The notes under the pieces are model-generated. The model ran no database searches, was not told where the DNA came from, and saw nothing but the letters and a program-made list of their open reading frames with translations. A stretch of DNA of 10,079 bases from positions 1 to 10,079 of the forward strand of contig JBFJVZ010000300.1 of NCBI GenBank assembly GCA_041623895.1, in the 5' to 3' direction. Origin of the DNA: JBFJVZ01 sp041623895. Its GTDB lineage: Bacteria; Planctomycetota; Planctomycetia; Pirellulales; Pirellulaceae. The position numbers and the translations under genes were made by a program. How positions within the stretch are numbered: the first letter of the stretch is position 1; each line of letters opens with the position of its first letter. Below, in pieces: positions 1-6,932 of the stretch.

Positions 1-14
1 ATGTGGGATCATCG

Positions 15-66
15 GTAGGCCAGGACTTGTCCTGGCGCCTTATTGCCAGGACAAGTCCTGGCCTAC
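15..66. repeat. Perfect 22-bp inverted repeat built from two palindromic units
   Basis: Arms at 15-36 and 45-66 are perfect reverse complements separated by an 8-nt spacer. Each arm contains its own palindrome, GCCAGGAC-NN-GTCCTGGC (19-36 and 45-62), with a TT or AA centre. The element can therefore form either one long stem or two small stems. There is no T-tract next to it, so it does not look like an ordinary intrinsic terminator. The same unit recurs at 10060-10079. The architecture resembles REP/BIME-type or MITE-like intergenic repeats. Membership of a genome-wide family is inferred, since only this window is visible. Confidence 0.85.
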
Positions 67-181
67 GAGATATCTGAAAATGCTCTAACAGAAGAACATC
101 GAATACCGAACAGGGAATGTCGAAGGACGAAGTAATTGGAACCCACAGAGAACCGTGATGGACCTTTTGATGTCGACGACT

Positions 182-209
182 GGCCGTTAAGGCCCGGTGC
201 CTCACGGCC
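182..209. repeat. GC-rich imperfect hairpin downstream of recA
   Basis: GGCCGT (182-187) pairs with ACGGCC (204-209), and inside it AGGC (190-193) pairs with GCCT (199-202), leaving a small internal loop and a 5-nt terminal loop. It lies beyond the recA terminator and is not followed by a T-run on either strand. It may be a second type of intergenic palindromic repeat or a structured transcript end. I can see only one copy here. Confidence 0.45.
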
Positions 210-234
210 CGCGGCTCACTCAATATCAGCAAGC

Positions 235-276
235 AAAAAAATGGCTCTTCCGCCGTCTCCGGTGGAAGAGCCATTT
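235..276 (-). terminator. Intrinsic terminator of recA
   Basis: On the minus strand a 13-bp perfect stem (arms 264-276 and 239-251) extends inward past one mismatch by three more pairs (260-262 with 253-255) to a 4-nt loop. Seven T residues follow on the minus strand (235-241 read as A on the plus strand), overlapping the base of the stem. It starts 28 nt beyond the recA stop codon and faces the right way. This is a textbook Rho-independent terminator. Confidence 0.9.
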
Positions 277-303
277 GGCAAGAACTTGAACGGTTTGAAT
301 TGT

Positions 304-1452
304 CTAACTGTTGGGCACATCGACGGTTTCGTCGATCGTTTCCTCGCTGGCCACGTCTTTGGCAGCTTCCTCGCCGCCCGGCAAGTCCAAGGGAGCCGCA
401 TAACCGCCGGCTTCCATGATGCGCTGCTTGATCTCTTCGGCGACATCGGCATTTTCGATTAAGAAGTTGCGAGCCTTCTCTTTGCCTTGCCCCAGATACG
501 TCTCGCCGTATTTGAACCACGAACCGCTGCGGGAGACCACTTTGTGGGTCGTCCCCAAATCCAGCAAGTCGCCTTCGTAACTGATGCCGTTGGTGTGCAT
601 CATGTCGAATTCGGCCACGCGGAAGGGCGGAGCAACCTTGTTCTTGACGATCTTTGCTTTGACACGTTGGCCAACCTGTTCTTCACCCTCTTTCAGGGCG
701 CCGATTCGGCGGACATCGATGCGGCACGAACAGTAGAACTTCAAGGCACGGCCGCCGGGCGTTGTCTCGGGACTGCCAAACATGACACCCACTTTTTCGC
801 GGATCTGGTTGATGAAAATCACCGCACACTTGCTCTTGGCGATCGCGCCGGTCAACTTGCGCATCGACTGACTCATCAACCTGGCCTGCAAACCAACGTG
901 ACTGTCGCCGATTTCGCCTTCGAGCTCTTTTCTGGGAACGAGCGCGGCCACCGAATCGATCACGATCACATCGACGGCGTTACTCTTGACCAGCATCTCG
1001 CAGATCTGCATCGCTTCTTCGCCGCTACTGGGCTGGCTGACCAGCAAAGTCTCCAGCTCCACCCCCAGTTTCTTGGCCCAGCTGGGATCGAATGCATGCT
1101 CGGCATCGATAATCGCCGCAATGCCGTCGCGCTTCTGAGCCTCAGCACACACATGAAGTGCCAGCGTCGTTTTGCCACTCGATTCAGGGCCGTAGATCTC
1201 AATGATTCGACCACGCGGAACGCCTTGACCGCCAAGTGCCATGTCCAAACTAAGGCTGCCGGTGGGGATTCCATCGATGTGCAACTGCTGCGAAGCCCCC
1301 AGCGGCATGATCGATCCATCGCCAAACGTCTTTTCGATCTGCTGGATCGTTGTTTTCAGGCCCGGTTCGCGGTCGAAGATCGCCTTCATACCAGGATCAG
1401 TTTTTGCACCCTTTGCGCCCTTGGACTCTGATGCCTTTGGTTTCTTTGCCAT
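304..1452 (-). CDS. recA: Recombinase RecA
   Basis: RecA is the ATP-dependent strand-exchange recombinase. It coats single-stranded DNA, drives homologous recombination and repair and, where an SOS response exists, promotes LexA self-cleavage. The 382-residue protein shows Walker A GPESSGKT (about 88-95), the catalytic glutamate in DAEHAFDP (about E118), Walker B VIVIDS (about 162-167) and the conserved L2 DNA-binding stretch with GVMFGSPETTPGG (about 222-234). It has a lysine-rich N-terminal extension and an acidic C-terminal tail, and is slightly longer than the E. coli protein (about 352). The open frame continues 21 codons upstream to 1515. I chose the ATG at 1452 because GGAAGG lies 8 nt before it (1461-1466) and MAKKPK resembles a natural RecA start. 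The stop is TAG. No intein or frameshift is visible. Confidence 0.98.
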   Translation of the reverse strand: MAKKPKASESKGAKGAKTDPGMKAIFDREPGLKTTIQQIEKTFGDGSIMPLGASQQLHIDGIPTGSLSLDMALGGQGVPRGRIIEIYGPESSGKTTLALHVCAEAQKRDGIAAIIDAEHAFDPSWAKKLGVELETLLVSQPSSGEEAMQICEMLVKSNAVDVIVIDSVAALVPRKELEGEIGDSHVGLQARLMSQSMRKLTGAIAKSKCAVIFINQIREKVGVMFGSPETTPGGRALKFYCSCRIDVRRIGALKEGEEQVGQRVKAKIVKNKVAPPFRVAEFDMMHTNGISYEGDLLDLGTTHKVVSRSGSWFKYGETYLGQGKEKARNFLIENADVAEEIKQRIMEAGGYAAPLDLPGGEEAAKDVASEETIDETVDVPNS

Positions 1453-1720
1453 TCCTTTTTCCTTCCTATCTACCCAATGTGAAAAGTCATCAAATTTGTC
1501 GCTTGGGGCAAGCACGATGAAAGTGCAACGACACTTACGAAGTGGACATCGTACCGGCCAACCGGTGGGGGCTCAACCGATGCGGGCTGTCGTCTGACAG
1601 TGAGTTCAAAATGGGAAGTTTGACGTCGCATTCGGCTGACAACGTAGTATTCGCCAAGTCAGGGACACGTCTGGTCAAATGCGAACACGGACGTCTCGCT
1701 CGAAGTAGGCGACAATGTCG

Positions 1721-1739
1721 TCCAATTCTCTGAATTGGA
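1721..1739. promoter_or_regulatory. Perfect 8-bp inverted repeat upstream of recA
   Basis: TCCAATTC and GAATTGGA form perfect 8-bp arms around a 3-nt centre. Immediately beside it is a second palindrome, CGACA-A-TGTCG (1710-1720). The pair lies about 260-290 nt upstream of the recA start and about 97 nt beyond the helicase stop. It could be an operator for a dimeric regulator or a transcript-end structure of the helicase gene. No T-tract follows on the minus strand, so terminator function is weakly supported. Assignment as a regulatory site is inference. Confidence 0.3.
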
Positions 1740-1799
1740 TTTGACTTCCCGCCAATTCACCATTTCAAGTCGCTTTCCCAGTTCATTCTCGATGTTTCT

Positions 1800-1832
1800 G
1801 CTACCGGCACACGGAGTGTGCCTGCGACCTTT
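1800..1832. repeat. Degenerate ~33-nt element, copy A, 3' flank of the SNF2 gene
   Basis: This copy contains the perfect hairpin GGCACAC-GGA-GTGTGCC (1806-1822) and ends 3 nt outside the helicase stop codon. It aligns in the same orientation with 5261-5292 at about 26 of 32 positions with one gap. The shared blocks are GCTAC, GGCACAC, GAG and GCGAC. The hairpin could act as a 3'-end structure for the helicase mRNA, but no T-run follows on that strand. Confidence 0.55.
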
Positions 1833-1835
1833 GCC

Positions 1836-4800
1836 TCAAACGGTTGCCACGCCCTCGCGGATCAGCTTGATCAATTCCTTGGTATCGAGTCGACCTGCGC
1901 GGTCGGTTCCGTCCAGGACACCGGCAACCAGTTCGCGTTTGTCGGCATGCATCTCCAAGATCCGCTCTTCGATCGTGCCTTCGGCGACCAATCGATAGAC
2001 CGTCACCGGCCGATCTTGACCGATGCGGTGCGCACGGTCCGTTGCCTGGTCTTCGACCGCCGGATTCCACCATGGATCGAGATGAATCACATAGTCCGCC
2101 GCCGTCAGATTCAAACCGGTCCCGCCAGCTTTCAGCGAAATCAAGAATAACTCGCCATTGCCCGACTGGAATTCGTCAACGCGTTTTTGACGCTCCTTGG
2201 CCGGCGTCGACCCATCCAAGTACTGATAGCTGATTCCGCGCTCATCCAAGGCCTCGCGAATCACGCTCAGATGCTTGACGAACTGGCTGAACACCAACGC
2301 CCGATGGTCTTCTTCCCGCAGTTCTTCGACCAGCGAAAGCAGCAGATCTAACTTGGCCGAACTCTTATTCCAGGTCTTATCAACGAGTCGGGGATGGCAG
2401 GCCAATTGCCGCAACTTGGTCAGCCAGGCCAAAGTTCTCATTCGTTGCTCGCCCGCTTTTTGCGGTTCGACGGCACCACTTAGCTCTGCCACAGCGGCCA
2501 TCCTCGCGTCTTCATAACGCTGCCGCTCTGCTTTGCTTAGCTCGGCATGCAACGTGACCTCCGTGCGCGGCGGCAACTCGCTAAGCACTTTGTCTTTGGT
2601 CCGCCGCAGAATGAAGGGACGCACCAACCTGGCCAGCGACTCGCGTCGTTCGTCCTCTTTATGCCGCTCGATCGGTTCAGCAAATCGTGTGCGAAATCGC
2701 TCCCACGAGCCGAGCAAACCAGGGCTGATCACACGGAACAGACTCCACAATTCCCCCAAGTGATTCTCCAGCGGCGTTCCCGACAGCCCGATCCGCCAGC
2801 CGGCATCCAGGCGGCGAATTGCTTGCGAGGTTTTGGTTTGTGAATTCTTGATGAATTGTGCTTCATCCAATACCAAGGTGTTCCAGGCACGCGAGGCAAA
2901 TCGCTTCGCATCGCGCTGCACCAACTGATAACTGGCAATCACCAGATCACCCGGTCCAGCCGACTTGATCAACGCATCGCGATCACTGTCTCGATACAAC
3001 GTTGCTGACAGCGACGGCGCAAACCGTTCCGTTTCTCGCACCCAATTGTCACCGACGCTCGTCGGGGCGATGACCAGCGCCGGTCCATCGGCGGCGCGAT
3101 CGACCAGCGCCCCCAAAGCTTGGACGGTTTTTCCCAAACCCATGTCGTCGGCCAACACGCCGCCCACGCCCCACTGACTCAAGCGTGCCAGCCAACGATA
3201 CCCATCCAATTGATAATCACGCAATTTGACATCCAGTTCAGCCGGCTTCTCGGGTGTCCAACCGGCCAACGATTCCAGCCGCTCGATCGACTCATGCCAC
3301 CGCGAGGTTGCTTCCAGCGTGACATCTTCACCGATCAGATCTTGAACCGCCGGTACTGCTGCCTCGGCGACTTTCAACGAACCGCGTTCCGCGATCACCG
3401 CATCGCCAAGTTGCTGCAGACGGCGGCGAAACGCGTCGCTGATCCTGGCAAATTCGCGGTCACCCACCTGTACCAGCGCACGTTTTTCGCGAACGGCCAC
3501 CAGTAAATCAGCCAGTTTGACTTCTTTGCCGTCCAGCTTGACGACACCGCTGAGCCCAAACCAATCTTTACGATCATCGATCTGCACGCGGAGGGCCGCC
3601 GGTGAGATCTCGCCGCGGACGCGAATGGTTTCACCCTCGGGCCAAATCAACCGAGGCGTCGAATCCCCGCCTTGATAAAGACGTGCCAACAGATCCAAGG
3701 CGGCGTCATCAGACAAGGCGAGCCAACGAAAATCTCCATCCGGTTCCAACCGCTGCAATTCAAATCGCTCGACCACCTGTTCGGCTTGTGACCGTTCGGC
3801 CCGCAGATCACGCTGCAACCGCACCGGTCCCTGCTCGGTCAAACAGGGAACAATCTCCGGGTGCGCTCCCGGTGAATGGACTTCACGAAAACGATCATCG
3901 TGGATCACCAGCGCGACATGGATTCCCGCGCCCGGTCGCGGCCGCAACTCGAAAACCAACTCGCTGCTCGTCGGCTCGATCGGACCGGCAAGCTCCTGGG
4001 GAAGTTCCATTCGCACCAGCGGGTCAACTTTAACCCCGGCCACCGAAACCTTGGCCGCCGTTTCCTGATCCAGCAAGACTTCGGACATGTCGCTTTGCAA
4101 CAGAAACTGCAGCAGACGTGTGCCGCGGCGATCGCGCAAGGAACACACGACAATGCGATCAAGATCCAGATCCACCAAGATAATGATCGGCTCAACGGGA
4201 CTGGCGTGCCCAAGCATCACTTCGCATTGCTGCGGATCAACATCGATGCCGGAGACTTGCAGCTGGGGACGAAACCGTGTGGCTGTTTCGGCATCCGGAT
4301 CACTTTCGTCGGAATCAAGCTCGACGGGTTTCAATGCCAACGTCAACTCACCCGAAAAAACTGCCACGCTCGTGGCATCGCCGTCATCCCAAGCAACGTT
4401 GGGATGCCCAACAAGTCGCTGTAACGCGCGAAACTCGGCGAAATGATTTTCCTCGAAGCTGTAGCTGGGCGTGGAAGTCAACGCCGCGATCTCGCCATCA
4501 ATCGGTTGCTCATGAAAATCCCGTTTCAGCAAGTCGTAACTTCGGACCTCGCGGCCCTTGGTCCAGCCCTTGCCGTTTTTTCGCGGTCGTTGTTCATACG
4601 GTGTAATGGTGATCGGGCTGTAGTAACGTGAGTCGGATAAACCGATCCGCCATTGCAGTCGCGTGGTTGCCGCCGCTCGATACGAACCGGCTTCCTCTGC
4701 CAAAGCAAGCAGCGTCTCGGCCAACTCGCGTCCCAGGCCAACCGGGTCAGCCTGCATCTCGTGGAAAAGTTCGAACACGCCGCTGACGCCGTGCCGCGCC

Positions 4801-5234
4801 ATCTGCTCTTGCAGCCACCACGACACCGACAACGTATGCGAACAGCGGGCATCGCGTTTGAAGGATGCACAGCTGCAAACGGGGACGGCTCGTAAGGCGG
4901 CAAAAAACGGCGTCCCGTCAAAAGGCCGATCGTCTTCGTCGTTCTCCTCAGGAACCAGTTCGATCCCCACCAGCGCCGTCGGCTCACGATTTCCCGAGAC
5001 CTTGAATTCAAACCGCAGCTGGCTGCCCATGCCCAAGAAAGTCGGCGATTCTACTTTCAGCATCGCTGCCCGCTTGTCCAACGACTCGTCATGAGCGTCG
5101 ACCAAACGTGTGATTGCTTCAGTCACCAAGACGCCGAAGGCCCCAATCGCCTCATCGGACATCAAATCCATACTGTTAAATCCAAAGGTGCGAGATTCCT
5201 GGGCGTCTAAAACGCGAATGAAGGCAGCAGGCAC
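1836..5234 (-). CDS. SWIM zinc-finger SNF2-family helicase/ATPase
   Basis: This 1132-residue protein is a SNF2 superfamily-2 ATPase, expected to translocate on double-stranded DNA and remodel nucleoprotein or stalled polymerases. Near the N-terminus is a SWIM motif, CxC-x8-CxH (C120, C122, C131, H133). A long middle region follows (about 140-670); its 540-625 part, with DWFGLSG, resembles the accessory region of other bacterial SWIM-SNF2 proteins. The motor then shows DDMGLGKT (about 696-703), DEAQ (790-793), SGTPLE (828-833), LVFSQF (980-985), SLKAGGTGLNL (about 1033-1043) and QATDRAHRIGQ (about 1063-1073). All core motifs are intact. The start is uncertain: the longest frame begins at GTG 5234, inside a small hairpin and without a well-placed Shine-Dalgarno; ATG 5171 (residue 22) or ATG 5162 are alternatives. 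The stop is TGA. It lies upstream of recA on the same strand. Its cellular role cannot be fixed from sequence; repair or transcription recycling are possible. Confidence 0.95.
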   Translation of the reverse strand: MPAAFIRVLDAQESRTFGFNSMDLMSDEAIGAFGVLVTEAITRLVDAHDESLDKRAAMLKVESPTFLGMGSQLRFEFKVSGNREPTALVGIELVPEENDEDDRPFDGTPFFAALRAVPVCSCASFKRDARCSHTLSVSWWLQEQMARHGVSGVFELFHEMQADPVGLGRELAETLLALAEEAGSYRAAATTRLQWRIGLSDSRYYSPITITPYEQRPRKNGKGWTKGREVRSYDLLKRDFHEQPIDGEIAALTSTPSYSFEENHFAEFRALQRLVGHPNVAWDDGDATSVAVFSGELTLALKPVELDSDESDPDAETATRFRPQLQVSGIDVDPQQCEVMLGHASPVEPIIILVDLDLDRIVVCSLRDRRGTRLLQFLLQSDMSEVLLDQETAAKVSVAGVKVDPLVRMELPQELAGPIEPTSSELVFELRPRPGAGIHVALVIHDDRFREVHSPGAHPEIVPCLTEQGPVRLQRDLRAERSQAEQVVERFELQRLEPDGDFRWLALSDDAALDLLARLYQGGDSTPRLIWPEGETIRVRGEISPAALRVQIDDRKDWFGLSGVVKLDGKEVKLADLLVAVREKRALVQVGDREFARISDAFRRRLQQLGDAVIAERGSLKVAEAAVPAVQDLIGEDVTLEATSRWHESIERLESLAGWTPEKPAELDVKLRDYQLDGYRWLARLSQWGVGGVLADDMGLGKTVQALGALVDRAADGPALVIAPTSVGDNWVRETERFAPSLSATLYRDSDRDALIKSAGPGDLVIASYQLVQRDAKRFASRAWNTLVLDEAQFIKNSQTKTSQAIRRLDAGWRIGLSGTPLENHLGELWSLFRVISPGLLGSWERFRTRFAEPIERHKEDERRESLARLVRPFILRRTKDKVLSELPPRTEVTLHAELSKAERQRYEDARMAAVAELSGAVEPQKAGEQRMRTLAWLTKLRQLACHPRLVDKTWNKSSAKLDLLLSLVEELREEDHRALVFSQFVKHLSVIREALDERGISYQYLDGSTPAKERQKRVDEFQSGNGELFLISLKAGGTGLNLTAADYVIHLDPWWNPAVEDQATDRAHRIGQDRPVTVYRLVAEGTIEERILEMHADKRELVAGVLDGTDRAGRLDTKELIKLIREGVATV

Positions 5235-5246
5235 GCCGCACGTGCC
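5230..5246 (-). promoter_or_regulatory. Hairpin over the GTG start of the SNF2 gene
   Basis: GGCACG (5230-5235) and CGTGCC (5241-5246) form a perfect 6-bp stem with a 5-nt loop. The candidate GTG start codon (5232-5234) lies inside the stem. Either the structure limits initiation at this codon, or it indicates that the true start is the downstream ATG at 5171. A GAGG about 17 nt upstream of the GTG is too distant for a typical ribosome binding site. Confidence 0.35.
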
Positions 5247-5260
5247 GCTCGCCTCATTTT

Positions 5261-5292
5261 GCTACGGCACACAGAGCCAGCCAGCGACTTTT
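5261..5292. repeat. Degenerate ~33-nt element, copy B, 5' flank of the SNF2 gene
   Basis: This is a direct-orientation partner of 1800-1832, matching at about 26 of 32 positions. It lies 26 nt upstream of the helicase GTG. Unlike copy A it has lost the right half of the GGCACAC...GTGTGCC palindrome. The two copies bracket the helicase coding region closely on both sides. Confidence 0.5.
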
Positions 5293-5420
5293 CGACCGAT
5301 CGACTCCGCGCCAACCCAATAGTGTAACATCGCTCACGCCTAAGGCGATGCCACTTTTGCATGGCAATCCTCGTGGAAATTCACTGATCGCCAGGCTCCT
5401 GCGGCGGCAAAACTCCTGGG

Positions 5421-5455
5421 TTTTGGGCGATAGCTGGGGGCACGCCCTCCCAAAA
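5421..5455. other. Hairpin-prone segment upstream of the ferredoxin gene
   Basis: TTTTGGG (5421-5427) is the exact reverse complement of CCCAAAA (5449-5455). Between them, GGGC and GCCC (5438-5447) give a nested pairing option. It ends 66 nt before the ferredoxin ATG. It could be a 5'-UTR structure, a transcription end point or another intergenic repeat. No known riboswitch class was recognised. Confidence 0.3.
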
Positions 5456-5521
5456 ATCTTGACCAGCTCGCTATGCTGTTTTGATCTAATTTTTCACCAA
5501 TGTTGAAGGAAATTTTGTCTG

Positions 5522-5887
5522 ATGCCTAAGCTGACTGTCGAAGGAATCGGGGAATTTGAGGTGGCTCACGGACAGCGGCTGGTCAAGGCGCTCGTGGAAA
5601 ACGCGGGGACCGACCAGCTGCATGCGTGCGGCGGAAATTGCAAGTGCACCACGTGCCGTGTGAAGTTCCTGGCCGGTGAACCGGAGAAGATGACCGAAGC
5701 CGAAAAAGAAACGCTTCGTGCCCGAGGCGTCGATGAGGCCGGAGTCCGTTTGAGTTGTCAGATCGCTTGTGAAGCCGACATGACGGTCCAACTGATCAGC
5801 CGCCTCGAAGGCAGCGGACGCGCCGACGCAGGCAGCCCCGTCGCCGACGAAATCCAACCCACACCAGCCTGGACCACGCGCGACTAA
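5522..5887 (+). CDS. [2Fe-2S] ferredoxin
   Basis: This is a small soluble electron carrier of the [2Fe-2S] ferredoxin fold, 121 residues long. The cluster loop is C36-GGN-C40-K-C42-TT-C45, and the fourth conserved cysteine is C79 in VRLSCQ. The most natural ligand set is C36, C42, C45 and C79 (C-x5-C-x2-C spacing), which leaves C40 as an extra cysteine in the loop; C83 is a sixth. The N-terminal strands (PKLTVEG, GEFEVAHGQRLVKAL) and the helix after the cluster fit the family. Residues about 93-121 form a polar Ala/Pro/Asp tail outside the fold. The ATG at 5522 has GAAGGA 11 nt upstream. The gene stands alone, with no reductase or oxygenase partner nearby, so its redox partner cannot be named. 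Confidence 0.93.
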   Translation: MPKLTVEGIGEFEVAHGQRLVKALVENAGTDQLHACGGNCKCTTCRVKFLAGEPEKMTEAEKETLRARGVDEAGVRLSCQIACEADMTVQLISRLEGSGRADAGSPVADEIQPTPAWTTRD

Positions 5888-5948
5888 GTTATGTTCATTT
5901 AACGCAAAGCCGCAGGCCAGGCTGCTTCGTATTCCCCGCCACACCAGG

Positions 5949-6932
5949 CTACTTGAACCACTCGCCCAACACCGTGTCCATCCAGGGCTCGCCGTCGCGC
6001 GCGATGAAGCCCACGTGTCCGCCGCCGGGAGAAATCAGCAAGTGAGTCGACGGGCTCCAGATGTCTCGATCATCAACAAAACATCCAATCGGCACCATGG
6101 GATCGTCCGCGGACGCCAGCACCAACGTATCCACCTCGATCTCTCCGGTCACATGACAGGCCGATGATTGATGATAGTAATCTTCAGCGCCCGCGAACCC
6201 GCTTAGCGGAGCGGTGAATCGATCGTCCAACTCTCGCAGCGTTCGTGGACGCGGCTTGGCCGCCGCCAACCGATAATCCTCTCGCTGGCGAACCTTGTTG
6301 GGGACGCGGTTCATTAGCAAACGAATGAAATAGCGATTGTACGGTCGCAGCAACAAACGCTGCATGTTGTCGCTGCACCGCATGAGGTCAATCGGTGGCG
6401 CCACGACAGCAACTCGCTGCACACGATCGAACCAACTCGGCCGCGGATCCAATCCCACAGCGACGCGGCCAATCGCCCGCAGCACCTGATTGCCTCCCAG
6501 TGAAACGCCGATCAATTGAATCGGCCCCGACTGCGTTTGCTGGGCGATGAAGCCCAGAACGCTCAGCAAATCATCACTGCGACCGGCGTGGCTCAGTTGG
6601 CTGGCACTGGCCGCGCCGGCCCCACAGCCGCGCAAGTCCATGCGGTAAACACGAACGCCGGCGTCCAGAAAGCGGCTGGCCAGGCGAAGCATGTAGGGTG
6701 ACCCGTGACAACCCGCCAATCCGTGCAGCAGCAACATCGTCCGGCCGCCCGGCTGCCAATCCTGGGGGCAGTCTTCGTGCAAGGCGATCGAATCGCCGTC
6801 CGGCAAGGGGACAAAAAGTTGCTGAGTTTGCAAGCGAATGGAACCGTCAACCCGCACGGAAAAAATCGTTTGCAAATGCCCGCCGCGGATCAGGCGGTGG
6901 GAACGAAACTTGGGCGGCTCAAACTCCAGCAT
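5949..6932 (-). CDS. YheT-family alpha/beta hydrolase
   Basis: This 327-residue protein belongs to the YheT/COG0429 group of alpha/beta-fold hydrolases, predicted esterases or lipases of poorly defined substrate. The N-terminus FEPPKF...GGHLQTIF is the family signature. The oxyanion-side strand is LLLHGLAG (about 67-74), followed by DLRGCG (about 99-104). The nucleophile is Ser144 in GVSLGGN, the acid is probably Asp276 or Asp277 in ADDPMVP, and the general base is His306 in GGGHVGF. The triad is thus complete and the length is normal. No signal peptide is seen, so it is probably cytoplasmic. The ATG at 6932 fits the family N-terminus, but no Shine-Dalgarno precedes it. It converges with the ferredoxin gene (61-nt gap) and diverges from thpR across only 20 bp. 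The stop is TAG. Confidence 0.93.
   Translation of the reverse strand: MLEFEPPKFRSHRLIRGGHLQTIFSVRVDGSIRLQTQQLFVPLPDGDSIALHEDCPQDWQPGGRTMLLLHGLAGCHGSPYMLRLASRFLDAGVRVYRMDLRGCGAGAASASQLSHAGRSDDLLSVLGFIAQQTQSGPIQLIGVSLGGNQVLRAIGRVAVGLDPRPSWFDRVQRVAVVAPPIDLMRCSDNMQRLLLRPYNRYFIRLLMNRVPNKVRQREDYRLAAAKPRPRTLRELDDRFTAPLSGFAGAEDYYHQSSACHVTGEIEVDTLVLASADDPMVPIGCFVDDRDIWSPSTHLLISPGGGHVGFIARDGEPWMDTVLGEWFK

Larger units (their letters stand above)
1453..1835. other. 383-nt intergenic region between the SNF2 gene and recA
   Basis: No convincing gene is seen here; the small open frames have no family resemblance or ribosome binding site. It holds the recA Shine-Dalgarno (GGAAGG, 1461-1466) and presumably the recA promoter, although I could not identify good -35/-10 boxes. 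Several short palindromes are present: ACCGG-CCAA-CCGGT (1553-1566), CGACA-A-TGTCG (1710-1720), TCCAATTC-TCT-GAATTGGA (1721-1739) and a GGCACAC hairpin (1806-1822). None matches the classic LexA boxes of Proteobacteria or Firmicutes that I looked for by eye. Confidence 0.6.
5235..5521. other. Divergent intergenic region between the SNF2 and ferredoxin genes
   Basis: No gene is seen. The region must carry promoters for both divergent genes. It contains repeat copy B (5261-5292), a GGCGAT/ATCGCC inverted pair (about 5344 and 5385) and a hairpin-prone segment (5421-5455). TTGACC at 5459-5464 is a possible -35 box for the ferredoxin gene, but the best -10-like match, TCTAAT (5485-5490), sits at a long 20-nt spacing, so the promoter is not assigned. 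GAAGGA (5505-5510) is the ferredoxin ribosome binding site, 11 nt before its ATG. Confidence 0.5.

Noticed and set aside
15..66. Composite repeat as a transcription terminator or CRISPR fragment
   Set aside because: There is no T-tract on either side and no regular direct-repeat/spacer pattern, so neither interpretation holds.
487..1431. 314-codon open frame on the plus strand opposite recA
   Set aside because: It is fully antisense to an unmistakable recA, its translation resembles no family, and long antisense frames are expected in GC-rich coding DNA with this codon usage.
1467..1493. TTGATG / TAGATA pair as a recA promoter
   Set aside because: The spacing is only 15 nt, and the implied transcription start would fall at or past the Shine-Dalgarno, removing it from the mRNA.
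1453..1515. 21-codon N-terminal extension of recA
   Set aside because: The extra residues do not resemble RecA N-termini, and a strong GGAAGG ribosome binding site overlaps this stretch 8 nt before ATG 1452.
1542..1998. Two small plus-strand frames (1542-1733 and 1735-1998) in and beyond the recA-SNF2 gap
   Set aside because: They have no Shine-Dalgarno and no recognisable composition or motif; the second runs into the helicase gene antisense.
5486..5944. 152-codon frame on the minus strand over the ferredoxin gene
   Set aside because: It covers the whole ferredoxin gene in antisense, has no recognisable domain or ribosome binding site, and the ferredoxin cysteine pattern fixes the true coding strand.
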